DNA of 64,000 nucleotides from NCBI RefSeq assembly GCF_019492185.1, contig NZ_JAICCF010000003.1:1116001-1180000 (forward strand), in the 5' to 3' direction. The DNA is from Chitinophaga rhizophila. Its GTDB lineage: Bacteria; Bacteroidota; Bacteroidia; Chitinophagales; Chitinophagaceae. Each line of letters starts with the position of its first letter. The first letter of the stretch is position 1. The position numbers and the translations under genes were made by a program. Positions 8,691 to 15,974 of the stretch are shown one piece after another. Below the pieces are notes generated by a model. It saw only the letters and a list, made by a program, of their open reading frames with translations. It ran no database searches and had not been told where the DNA came from.

Positions 8691-9176
8691 TTCTTTAGAG
8701 AAGATCATGACTTCTCCCGCATCCGGGTCGCCGAGTGTGACCAGGATCTCATATGGGGGCTTATTGCCCATAAGCCCTATACTGGCATATTCCTTATCGA
8801 ACCCTGTCAGCAGCAGGCCCCAGTGTTTATCCAAACCGCTACCATAGTCAACGCTGCCAACACTGCTGATCTCCCATTTCCCATGAGTGGAGTAATACCC
8901 TGTTAAATTGATCTTTCCTGTAGCCGAGTCGGTATTGAACACGTCGGGTATATTCTTGACTTCATAGGTACTATCTGCTTTCAGACTAATGTAACTGTCT
9001 ATGCCGGCTTGACCAATCGGATCATTTGTGGCAGTCTGTTCGTTGAACCTGTATATGCCGGTAAGATCTTCAAATGCTGGCTTGCTGGTGGTAAACCTAT
9101 GGGCATAAGGATCATATTGGCATCCGGCAATAACGAATAGGGAAAGTACTACTAGTGGGGTTGTAAGGCGTCTCAT
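8688..9176 (-). CDS. Small lipoprotein of unknown function
   Basis: A 162-aa protein with a lipoprotein signal (hydrophobic 6-16, lipobox IAGC with Cys 19). The mature part opens with DLTGIYRFNEQTA and has beta-rich segments like YISLKADSTYEVKNIPDVF and TGYYSTHGKWEI, a pattern seen in lipocalin-like Bacteroidota lipoproteins that start with a G-Y strand. That fold is inference and no specific family is assigned. Single gene; its transcription ends at the shared hairpin. Confidence 0.75.
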   Translation of the reverse strand: MRRLTTPLVVLSLFVIAGCQYDPYAHRFTTSKPAFEDLTGIYRFNEQTATNDPIGQAGIDSYISLKADSTYEVKNIPDVFNTDSATGKINLTGYYSTHGKWEISSVGSVDYGSGLDKHWGLLLTGFDKEYASIGLMGNKPPYEILVTLGDPDAGEVMIFSKE

Positions 9177-9252
9177 GTGGAATTGATTGGGGGTAAATGG
9201 TTAACTAGGCGCGCATCACTTTGTCCGGGGCTAAGGTAGTATAATATAACGC

Positions 9253-9284
9253 AAAAAAGTCAGCACCTGAATGCTGACTTTTCT
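9253..9284 (-). terminator. Terminator of the tRNA-Arg(CCT) transcript
   Basis: AAAAGTCAGC (9255-9264) pairs perfectly with GCTGACTTTT (9273-9282) around an 8-nt loop. On the minus strand it ends in a run of six T, eight bases after the tRNA end. Confidence 0.85.
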
Positions 9285-9290
9285 CTTTTG

Positions 9291-9362
9291 TAGCCCGGAC
9301 AAGAATCGAACTTGTATCTAAAGTTTAGGAAACTTCTATTCTATCCATTGAACTACCGGGCC
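9291..9362 (-). tRNA. tRNA-Arg, anticodon CCT
   Basis: On the minus strand the 72 nt fold as a cloverleaf: acceptor GGCCCGG with CCGGGCT (one G-U pair), D arm GTTC..GAAT, anticodon stem GAAGT/ACTTT with loop TTCCTAA, and T arm ACAAG-TTCGATT-CTTGT. The anticodon CCT reads AGG (Arg). The discriminator is A, and CCA is not encoded, so it must be added after processing. Confidence 0.95.
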
Positions 9363-9388
9363 ATAGGGCTAAACCCTAAAGTGGAGTG

Positions 9389-9422
9389 CAAAAGTAAACG
9401 TTTTTTACATATTTCAAGCAAA
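9389..9422 (-). promoter_or_regulatory. Promoter of tRNA-Arg(CCT)
   Basis: On the minus strand TACTTTTG (9389-9396) is an exact -7 match, with TTG or TTTG 18-22 nt upstream (9415-9422). It leaves a leader of about 20 nt that contains GGGTTTAGCCC, a short hairpin. Confidence 0.7.
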
Positions 9423-9450
9423 CCGTTTAAAATTTGCGCTCCACTATCTG

Positions 9451-11232
9451 TTAATTATATATTTTCTCTATCTGTTGCTCATATTGCTGAACGATCACTT
9501 TCCGCTTTAGTTTCAATGTAGGAGAGAGCTCTCCGTTGGCGATTGTCCATTCTTTAGGCAAAAGCTCAAACTTTTTGATCTGTTCAATATGACTGAAATA
9601 CTGATTATACTTCTCAACGACCTGTTTATAAAGCTGTTGTATGTCAGTGTTTTTCAGCAGTTCTTCATGTGTACCTGTTTTAATGCCTTTCTTGGCTGCC
9701 CAGCTGACCAGCTGAGGGAAGGAAGGTACAATCAGGGCACCGGTAAACTTCCGGTTTTCTCCTACCACCATAATCTGCTCAATGAAAGGAGATTCTTTGA
9801 ACTTGTTTTCGATAGGCTGAGGAGCAACAAACTTCCCACCGGAGGTTTTAAAGAGTTCCTTTTTGCGATCAGTTATCTTCAGAAATTTGTTATTGACCAG
9901 CACACCTATATCTCCTGTATGAAACCAGCCGTCGGTGATTGACTCTGCAGTCAAGTCCGGACGTTTGTAATAGCCCGGTGTGATATTAGGACCTTTACAA
10001 CAGATCTCTCCATCTTCAGCCAGCTTTACTTCAACATTACTGATCAGGGGGCCAACAGTACCGAACATGCGGTCTTTGGCATCTACCCTGTTTACACTGA
10101 TTACTGGTGAGGTTTCTGTTAAGCCATAACCTTCCAGGATCGGTATATTGGCTGCAGTGAATATTTTCAGTAGTCTGACCTGGCAGGGTGCCGATCCGAC
10201 GACTATAGCGTCAATATTCCCGCCAAGGGCTTCCCGCCATTTCTTAAACACCAGTTTATTGGCGATGGACAGCTGGAAATCGTACCACCAGCCCATGGAT
10301 TTGTTGATTTCATATTTCTTACCCAGTTCCACTGACCAGAAGAACAATGCTCGTTTAATACCTTTCAGTTCCAGGCCTTTAGCCATGATCTTTTCGTATA
10401 CCTTTTCCAGTAATCTGGGTACAGTAGTAAAGATGCTAGGCTTTACCTCGCGCAGGTTGTCGGCAATGGTTTCCATGCTTTCTGCATAGTAGATAGGTAC
10501 TCCAGCGGTTAGATATACATAGGTCACCATGCGTTCAAATACGTGGTTGAGTGGCAGGAAACTCAGCGCCCTTGCTTCCTGGCTTACAGGAAGGTAAGGT
10601 ATACAAGCAGTAACGTTACTCATGATATTATCATGTGTAAGCATCACACCTTTAGGCGTTCCAGTAGTACCTGACGTATAGATGATGGTGGCCACCTGTG
10701 TAGGTTTAACAGCATCTCTGATAGCGGGTATACGGTCTGTATATTCTTTGGTGGCCATCTCCGGAATCTCCAGCCAATGGCGCACGCCTTCAATTTTGTT
10801 GAAAGAATAGATCTCTTTCAGGTGGGTTAGCTTATGCCGGATAAGACGAACCTTATCAAACATATCCTGTCCGCTGATGAACAATATGGCAGCTCCTGAA
10901 TCATTCAGGATGAACTCCATTTCGTGTTCGCTCAATGTAGGATATAGCGGAGCCAGAATAATACCTGCCTGCTGGCAGGCAAGATCAGTGATCACCCACT
11001 CAGGACGGTTGGGAGATATGATAGCTATTTTATCACAACCTTCAGGAGTTGCATCCCCCTTATCAAGGCCCAATTGCAGCAGTCCGGCGCTAAATCGCAA
11101 TGTAAGATCGGCTACTTCCTGTGTATTATATTTTCTCCAGACATTGTTTTCTTTTCCTACCAGCATGTCTGTTTTCGGGAAATTTCTTAGCTGGTGTTCG
11201 ATTACGTCAAATAATCTTCGTGGCTGCTCCAT
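9451..11232 (-). CDS. Long-chain fatty acid-CoA ligase (AMP-forming)
   Basis: A 593-aa member of the ANL adenylating superfamily that activates long-chain fatty acids to acyl-CoA for beta-oxidation or lipid synthesis. Visible motifs: the P-loop-like IIYTSGTTGTPKG (183-195), YGLTETSP (369-376), the FHTGDIG hinge approach (437-443) and the Asp-Arg hinge TDRKKELFKTSGGK (454-467) that ends in the catalytic GGK region. Length fits FadD15-type (long) acyl-CoA synthetases. No signal peptide; it is probably membrane-associated from the cytoplasm. The small 2TM gene lies upstream on the same strand with a 55-nt gap, so they may share a transcript. Confidence 0.95.
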   Translation of the reverse strand: MEQPRRLFDVIEHQLRNFPKTDMLVGKENNVWRKYNTQEVADLTLRFSAGLLQLGLDKGDATPEGCDKIAIISPNRPEWVITDLACQQAGIILAPLYPTLSEHEMEFILNDSGAAILFISGQDMFDKVRLIRHKLTHLKEIYSFNKIEGVRHWLEIPEMATKEYTDRIPAIRDAVKPTQVATIIYTSGTTGTPKGVMLTHDNIMSNVTACIPYLPVSQEARALSFLPLNHVFERMVTYVYLTAGVPIYYAESMETIADNLREVKPSIFTTVPRLLEKVYEKIMAKGLELKGIKRALFFWSVELGKKYEINKSMGWWYDFQLSIANKLVFKKWREALGGNIDAIVVGSAPCQVRLLKIFTAANIPILEGYGLTETSPVISVNRVDAKDRMFGTVGPLISNVEVKLAEDGEICCKGPNITPGYYKRPDLTAESITDGWFHTGDIGVLVNNKFLKITDRKKELFKTSGGKFVAPQPIENKFKESPFIEQIMVVGENRKFTGALIVPSFPQLVSWAAKKGIKTGTHEELLKNTDIQQLYKQVVEKYNQYFSHIEQIKKFELLPKEWTIANGELSPTLKLKRKVIVQQYEQQIEKIYN

Positions 11233-11287
11233 AGATTGTAGATAATGCTTTGGTGGTATGCTTTACCCCGTGTGAAGGTAGTGGAAT

Positions 11288-11578
11288 TTAGAGGCCTCTG
11301 CGTTGTTTTTCGGCCTGTAGTTTTTCATATTCTCTCACCGCATCGCCGAAAGGATCGTGATGCCATGCATAGAAATACTGGAATGCAAGACCGAGTGCCC
11401 AGCCCAATGAAGGCCATATCGGCCATGGAATACCATGGTGAGATGGTCCTTGTGTAATGAACCATAGCGCCCAGAGAAAGGCATTGATAACAAGATAGAC
11501 GAGCAGGGACGTTCGGAATGAAGCCCTCGCCTTGGCTATTTTCCAAAGGCGTTCGTCGCGTTGCGAAGTTGTTTCCAT
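11288..11578 (-). CDS. 2TM domain membrane protein
   Basis: A 96-aa protein from the ATG at 11578 (METTSQRDERLW). It has a charged N-terminal helix (RDERLWKIAKARASF), two hydrophobic spans (about LLVYLVINAFLWALWFI and WPSLGWALGLAFQYFY) and a conserved-looking ending HDPFGDAVREYEKLQAEK. This is the layout of the 2TM family common in Bacteroidota, where some members are fused to histidine kinases; the free-standing ones have no known role. Confidence 0.85.
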   Translation of the reverse strand: METTSQRDERLWKIAKARASFRTSLLVYLVINAFLWALWFITQGPSHHGIPWPIWPSLGWALGLAFQYFYAWHHDPFGDAVREYEKLQAEKQRRGL

Positions 11579-11899
11579 ATGCAATAAGTATTAGAAGGCA
11601 TGACTAAATATAATGTTTTTTCCCGAAAAGTGTAAGTCGGAACAAGGAGGGGAGATGGGATTAAAAACAGCTTGTTAAAATCATGGAACAGCCTGCAACT
11701 GCTATGTGATTTCAGCATCACCAGCTAATTTTGAGACAAGACCTGAAGAACAGACTACGTTACGCGATACAAAACATCCCGGCATTCCACGATTCACATA
11801 TAAACCTATTGCAACAATATTATCACGCTATTATATCAAAGATTGTGTCTTAATGGTTATTTAATTGATGAAACCCAGAGCGTTTTATCCAATAATGCA
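11579..11899. other. Gene-free stretch with a possible plus-strand promoter
   Basis: No convincing protein gene. On the plus strand TAATTTTG (11726-11733) matches TAnnTTTG exactly, with TATG 19 nt upstream. A strong plus-oriented hairpin terminator follows at 11900-11957. Together they could define a small RNA of about 215 nt, although no compact fold is evident in the middle. Confidence 0.3.
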
Positions 11900-11957
11900 C
11901 TCACCAGTCTCTGGTGATAAAGTTCCTTTTACCAACAGAGACCGGTGAGCTGGTTTT
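11900..11957 (+). terminator. Long hairpin terminator with plus-strand U-run
   Basis: A 14-bp stem (11900-11913 with 11936-11949, one G-T pair), whose loop can pair further, then CTGGTTTTTTATTT. The T-run is on the plus strand only. The adjacent protein genes are both on the minus strand, so either it terminates an unseen plus transcript or it also serves the MFS gene less efficiently. Confidence 0.65.
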
Positions 11958-13190
11958 TTATTTCTTTTGCCCTGAACGTTCTACGTTAGGCAGAAAGCCC
12001 GTAAGTAATCCAATTAGCGGCAGATAAGCACATACATCAAACACATAAGAGATGCTGGTGCTATCAGCCAGTTTACCTAACAAAGCAGAACCAATACCAC
12101 CCATTCCAAACGCAAGGCCGAAGAACAAACCGGCAATCATGCCCACTTTGCCTGGCACAAGTTCCTGCGCATATACTAGAATAGCAGAAAAAGCAGAGGA
12201 TAATATGACCCCGATGAAGACACTCAGTACCGCTGTCCAGAACAATGTCGCATGTGGCAACAGCAATGAGAACGGCGCTACACCCAGAATAGAGATCCAG
12301 ATAACATATTTCCTGCCTATCCTGTCTCCTACAGGGCCGCCTATAAAGGTACCCGCTGCAATAGCAAACAGGAATATAAACAGGTATACCTGCGCACTTT
12401 GCACTGAAATATTAAACTTGTCAATCAGATAAAAGGTATAGTAGCTGGTCATGCTGGCCATGTAGAAGTACTTTGAGAAAATCAGTACCAGCAGTATACT
12501 CAGCGCAAAGGTTACCTTTCCTTTGGATAGGCGTACCTGTTGTACGCTTTCGGCCGACTTTGACTTATCGCGAATACGGTGTGTATTGTTTCTGTACCAG
12601 GTAGCAATATTCATCATTACCACAATAGCCAGCAATGCCGCCAGTGCAAACCAGCTGATGCTGGACTGCCCCTTGGGTACAATGATCATAGCAGCAAGTA
12701 ATGGCCCCAGGGAGCTACCTGCATTGCCTCCCAGCTGGAATAGCGACTGTGCCATGCCATGCTTACCGCCTGAGGCCATATATGCCAGCCTGGAAGCCTC
12801 GGGATGAAATATAGAAGATCCTACACCAACCAATGCTACCGAGAATAATACCAGGTAGAAATGATGCGCCTGCGAAAGACTGATCAGCCCCAGTAGGGTA
12901 AAGCCCATGCCTATTGCCAATGAATAGGGCTTAGGATGTTTATCCGTATAAAGGCCTACCAGCGGCTGCAGTAACGAGGCCGTTAGCTGATAGGTAAGAG
13001 TAATCAGCCCTATCTGGCTAAACGTCAGTTTAAGGGAGTCTTTTACTATCGGATAAATGGCAGGGATCAATGACTGTATGGTATCATTGATCATATGTGA
13101 AAAACTCAATGCCAGCAATATAGAGAATACGGTATTAGTAGCTGCCTGCTGTGCCTGTGCTGTAGCAGTCTCCTGTAAGGTTTTGTCCAT
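11958..13190 (-). CDS. MFS efflux transporter, Fsr (fosmidomycin resistance)-like
   Basis: A 410-aa major facilitator protein with 12 predicted spans. It resembles E. coli Fsr through LSFSHMINDTIQSLIPAIYP at the first span and GVGSSIFHPEASRLAYM and MAQSLFQLGGNAGSSLGP in the N-terminal half, which are hallmarks of that subfamily. It probably exports fosmidomycin-like or other drugs across the inner membrane by proton antiport. The substrate in this organism is unknown. The FCD-type GntR regulator gene is 6 nt upstream on the same strand, so the pair forms an operon under its control. Confidence 0.9.
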   Translation of the reverse strand: MDKTLQETATAQAQQAATNTVFSILLALSFSHMINDTIQSLIPAIYPIVKDSLKLTFSQIGLITLTYQLTASLLQPLVGLYTDKHPKPYSLAIGMGFTLLGLISLSQAHHFYLVLFSVALVGVGSSIFHPEASRLAYMASGGKHGMAQSLFQLGGNAGSSLGPLLAAMIIVPKGQSSISWFALAALLAIVVMMNIATWYRNNTHRIRDKSKSAESVQQVRLSKGKVTFALSILLVLIFSKYFYMASMTSYYTFYLIDKFNISVQSAQVYLFIFLFAIAAGTFIGGPVGDRIGRKYVIWISILGVAPFSLLLPHATLFWTAVLSVFIGVILSSAFSAILVYAQELVPGKVGMIAGLFFGLAFGMGGIGSALLGKLADSTSISYVFDVCAYLPLIGLLTGFLPNVERSGQKK

Positions 13191-13196
13191 AACAAT

Positions 13197-13871
13197 TTAC
13201 TTTGTAGGCTCGTCTTTGATGTGTTGTGCAATACGTTGCGCCCATTGCCACGCTTTCTGCGGATCCTGAGCGCTGATACTATTCAGCAGGTTCTTATGTA
13301 GCTGCTGGGTTTCCCTGAAGTTGGCAGCATCTTTAAACTGCGCCAGAAAGTGGTTTTTCAGATGATAAGCCACTGTCTTATAGAGATCTGTCAGAATACT
13401 ATTACCAGATGCCTCTGCAATACTAATATGGAAATTGATGTCTGCTTCGATGGCTGCAGGAGTATCATCTATCAGCGCTGACTCTTTGCGCTGACGAAGA
13501 AATGATTCCATCTTTTCCAGATCGGTAGCTGACCGGTTTAACGCAGCCTTCTGAGCAATCTTGATCTCCAATAATAATCTTACCTCGTCCAGGTCGTCTG
13601 CTGTAGCTCTCTTGAGGCGCTGCGGCAAAGGCTCGTCAATGCCAGTGCAGGCCTCAACAAATGTTCCCAGCCCCTGTTGTACTCGAAGTACGCCACTGTT
13701 GGCCAGGATGCGCACGGCCTCCCTGATGGAAGACCTGCCTACTCCGAATGCCTGCATCAATGCCGGCTCGGTAGGCAGCTTTTCTCCGGGTTTATATGCG
13801 CCAAGTGAAATCTGTTCCTGCAGCCGCTGGGCTACTTCTTCTGCCAGGCTGCTTTTTCTTATTGTGGTCAT
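13197..13871 (-). CDS. GntR family regulator, FadR/FCD subfamily
   Basis: A 224-aa regulator. Residues 8-75 form the winged helix (SLAEEVAQRLQEQISLG, KLPTEPALMQAFGVGRSSIREAVRIL, GLGTFVEA) and residues 90-215 the all-helical FCD ligand-binding domain, with DDLDEVRLLLEIKIAQKAA, the metal-site-like DINFHISIAEASGN and HKNLLNSI. FCD proteins usually bind organic acids and repress. It overlaps nothing and is followed 6 nt later by the Fsr-like exporter gene. A 13-bp palindrome between its promoter and start suggests autoregulation. Confidence 0.92.
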   Translation of the reverse strand: MTTIRKSSLAEEVAQRLQEQISLGAYKPGEKLPTEPALMQAFGVGRSSIREAVRILANSGVLRVQQGLGTFVEACTGIDEPLPQRLKRATADDLDEVRLLLEIKIAQKAALNRSATDLEKMESFLRQRKESALIDDTPAAIEADINFHISIAEASGNSILTDLYKTVAYHLKNHFLAQFKDAANFRETQQLHKNLLNSISAQDPQKAWQWAQRIAQHIKDEPTK

Positions 13872-13887
13872 AGTATTAAGTCGTCAT

Positions 13888-13909
13888 ATCATCTGATGAT
13901 TCAAAGGTA
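13888..13909 (-). promoter_or_regulatory. Promoter and candidate operator of the GntR-Fsr operon
   Basis: TACCTTTG on the minus strand (13902-13909) matches TAnnTTTG. Just downstream, at the expected transcription start, lies the palindrome ATCATC-T-GATGAT (13888-13900). A repressor bound there would block initiation, which fits a self-regulating GntR gene. Confidence 0.55.
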
Positions 13910-13924
13910 GAAGAATCTCTTAAT

Positions 13925-13953
13925 ATTGACACACCTTTTTTTATTTATCTTTG
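13925..13953 (+). promoter_or_regulatory. Promoter of the TPR membrane protein gene
   Basis: ATTG (13925-13928), a 17-nt spacer and TATCTTTG (13946-13953), an exact -7 match. The leader to the ATG at 14032 is about 75 nt. Confidence 0.7.
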
Positions 13954-14031
13954 CGCCTCTTATAAGGAAGTAAGCTATAAAACGTGCAACTTTGTAAGGG
14001 TTCCACCTGATTTTTAAAACAAGATTCGCAA

Positions 14032-14682
14032 ATGAAAGCATTTAATTTTTTTATTCTATATCGTCTGCCATTAGGGATCCTTTTCCTGGTGGGTGGTGTA
14101 GCACTGGGTATTACTGTAGGATGGTGGGAAGCAACTATTCCTTTACTGATAGCTGTAATATGCATTGTTACGCACTTTATGTTCGGACCAATGAGACTTG
14201 TGCAGGAAGCGGTTGAAGCCGGAGATATTGAAAAGGCGATGGGAATGATGAATAAGATTGCTTTCCCTAAACTGCTGTACAAACCAATCCGCTCTGTCTA
14301 CTATTTCATGCAGAGCAACATGGCTATGTACAACAAAGACCTGGATAAAGCAGAAGCTACCATCCGTCAAAGTATCGCTTCGGGTAGCCCGATGAAAGAA
14401 TACGAAGGCATGCAGTATTTCCAGCTGGGTACCATCGCTTACCAGAAAAACGATCTGAAAGAAGCTGATCAGAACCTGAAAAAGGCAGTGCGTATGGGTC
14501 TTCCTGATAAGGAAAATACGGCAGCAGCCTTACTGACGCTGGCCTCAATTGCTATGAGCCGCCGCGACTTTAGAACAGCTAAAGACTACCTGCGCAGGGC
14601 AAAAGCGTTAAAAGCGACTACTGCTCAGATAGTTAGCCAGATTAAAGAAATGGATAAATACCTCTCCCGTATGCCGGGTTGA
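14032..14682 (+). CDS. Membrane-anchored tetratricopeptide repeat protein
   Basis: A 216-aa protein with two membrane spans at the N-terminus (about residues 9-28 and 33-52) followed by a soluble helical domain. Residues 60-210 contain TPR-like pairs, such as MQSNMAMYNKDLDKAEATIRQ, FQLGTIAYQKNDLKEADQNL and LTLASIAMSRRDFRTAKDYL. TPRs bind protein partners; the role is unknown. It has its own promoter and terminator, so it is a single-gene unit. Confidence 0.82.
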   Translation: MKAFNFFILYRLPLGILFLVGGVALGITVGWWEATIPLLIAVICIVTHFMFGPMRLVQEAVEAGDIEKAMGMMNKIAFPKLLYKPIRSVYYFMQSNMAMYNKDLDKAEATIRQSIASGSPMKEYEGMQYFQLGTIAYQKNDLKEADQNLKKAVRMGLPDKENTAAALLTLASIAMSRRDFRTAKDYLRRAKALKATTAQIVSQIKEMDKYLSRMPG

Positions 14683-14697
14683 TCTGTCAATAAAGAA

Positions 14698-14735
14698 TTA
14701 AAAGGCGTTCTGCATGATGCAGGACGCCTTTTTTT
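14698..14735 (+). terminator. Intrinsic terminator after the TPR membrane protein gene
   Basis: AAAAGGCGT pairs with ACGCCTTTT, and CTGCAT with ATGCAG inside, followed by a run of eight T. Confidence 0.88.
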
Positions 14736-14797
14736 TATGCAGTTGATTACTATATTTATGACAGTATATTTCCATATGTAATAACCAATTAAACCGT

Positions 14798-14805
14798 TAT
14801 TTTTG
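14798..14805 (+). promoter_or_regulatory. -7 element upstream of the MarC-family gene
   Basis: TATTTTTG, exact TAnnTTTG, ending 19 nt before the ATG at 14825. TATG lies 19 nt upstream as a weak -33 element. Confidence 0.6.
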
Positions 14806-14824
14806 TTGCAAACACGTTACTCCT

Positions 14825-15391
14825 ATGTTCAGTTTTGACCAGATACTGGCTATCACCTTCACGCTATTCGCGGTTATTGATATTGTCGGTTCCGTACCCG
14901 TTCTTATTTCGCTGAAAGAAAAACTGGGCCATATCGATTCCGGAAAAGCCACAATTGCCTCCGGCTTTCTCATGGTATTATTCCTGCTGGTCGGAGAGCC
15001 TTTCCTGAACCTCCTCAGCGTAGACGTACATTCATTCGCAGTAGCCGGTTCAATTGTGATCTTTGTAATCGGTCTGGAAATGATCCTGGGAGTAGAGTTC
15101 TTTAAAAGTGAAAAGGATACCAAGACAGGTAGTCTGATCCCTATTGCCTTCCCGCTCATCGCCGGATCAGGCACCCTGACCACCATTATGTCGTTGAAAG
15201 CCAACTATGAAGAAACGAATATCCTTGCGGGTATCTTGCTGAATCTGGTGATTATCTATATCGTTTTACGCTCCCTGAGCTGGATTGAGCGCATCCTGGG
15301 TAAGGCGGGTCTGATGGTGGTGCGTAAGTTCTTTGGAGTAATCCTTCTGGCTATCGCTGTAAAGATCTTCAAAAGCAATCTTAATATGTGA
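14825..15391 (+). CDS. MarC family integral membrane protein
   Basis: A 188-aa protein with about six hydrophobic spans. It matches MarC through LFAVIDIVGSVPVLISL in the first span region, FAVAGSIVIFVIGLEMILG and PIAFPLIAGSGTLTTIMSL. MarC was once linked to multiple antibiotic resistance in E. coli, but that link has been withdrawn and its function is unknown. It is slightly shorter than the usual 200-220 aa. It is transcribed alone, and the tRNA-Arg(CCG) promoter lies just downstream. Confidence 0.92.
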   Translation: MFSFDQILAITFTLFAVIDIVGSVPVLISLKEKLGHIDSGKATIASGFLMVLFLLVGEPFLNLLSVDVHSFAVAGSIVIFVIGLEMILGVEFFKSEKDTKTGSLIPIAFPLIAGSGTLTTIMSLKANYEETNILAGILLNLVIIYIVLRSLSWIERILGKAGLMVVRKFFGVILLAIAVKIFKSNLNM

Positions 15392-15413
15392 TCGAAAATA
15401 AGCATAAACCGCT

Positions 15414-15445
15414 TTTGTAATTGATCATTAAATACCTTAGTTTTG
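15414..15445 (+). promoter_or_regulatory. Promoter of tRNA-Arg(CCG)
   Basis: TTTG (15414-15417), a 20-nt spacer and TAGTTTTG (15438-15445). A perfect 8-bp hairpin (GCCTTCCT/AGGAAGGC, 15445-15472) lies between it and the tRNA and would be the 5' leader of the precursor. Confidence 0.8.
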
Positions 15446-15475
15446 CCTTCCTCTCCTGATGAGCAGGAAGGCTTT

Positions 15476-15547
15476 GGCCTCGTAGTACAATGGATAGTAT
15501 AAGAGTTTCCGAAGCTCCAGATACAGGTTCGATTCCTGTCGAGGCCA
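15476..15547 (+). tRNA. tRNA-Arg, anticodon CCG
   Basis: A 72-nt cloverleaf: acceptor GGCCTCG/CGAGGCC perfect, D arm GTAC..GTAT, anticodon loop TTCCGAA (anticodon CCG, reads CGG), T arm ACAGG-TTCGATT-CCTGT, discriminator A. The CCA end is not encoded. A terminator hairpin begins two bases later. Confidence 0.96.
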
Positions 15548-15548
15548 C

Positions 15549-15585
15549 AAAAGCGACCTAACAGTTACTGTTAGGTCGCTTTTTG
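15549..15585 (+). terminator. Terminator of tRNA-Arg(CCG)
   Basis: A perfect 15-bp stem (15549-15563 with 15569-15583), 5-nt loop GTTAC, ending in five T. Confidence 0.9.
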
Positions 15586-15606
15586 CATATAATATCAGTA
15601 GTGTTG

Positions 15607-15907
15607 ATCAAGTCCACCTCTTGTTCGTCGCTTGGCCGTCACTAGTTCGTCGCTTGGCCGTCACTAGTTCGTCGCTTGGCCGTCACTAGTTCGTCGCTTG
15701 GACTATTCAAGTCCACCTCCTGTTCTCCGCTTGGCCGTCGCTAGTTCGTCGCTTGGACTATTCAAGTCCACCTCTTGTTCGTCGCTTGGCCGTCGCTAGT
15801 TCGTCGCTTGGACTATTCAAGTCCACCTCTTGTTCGTCGCTTGGCCGTCGTTAGTTCGTCGCTTGGACTATTCAAGTCCACCTCTTGTTCGTCGCTTGGC
15901 CATCGCT
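15607..15907. repeat. Higher-order tandem repeat built from 11-nt modules
   Basis: The tract alternates a 22-nt unit (TTCGTCGCTTG + GCCGTCGCTAG) and a 33-nt unit (TTCGTCGCTTG + GACTATTCAAG + TCCACCTCTTG). Order: end of a 33-mer, three 22-mers (15624-15689), a 33-mer (15690-15722), then 22+33 three times (15723-15887), then a partial 22-mer. Copies differ by only a few bases. The 33-mer holds the small inverted repeat TGGACT-ATTCA-AGTCCA. The period of 55 is not a multiple of three and no RBS or start fits, so it is noncoding. It lies between the tRNA-Arg(CCG) terminator and the 3' end of the LRR gene. Confidence 0.95.
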
Positions 15908-15974
15908 TATATAGGCAAAACCATTCCGCCGGACCATGTCCCGCCGCCCCGCTAAGCCATCCATCACTGACGCA

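Noticed and set aside
11868..11948. A 26-codon ORF ending in the hairpin at 11.9 kb
   Set aside because: Too short, no promoter close by, and its end overlaps the terminator stem; no resemblance to known small proteins.
15607..15907. CRISPR array
   Set aside because: No unique spacers: the sequences between the repeat units are themselves repeated, and there are no cas genes.
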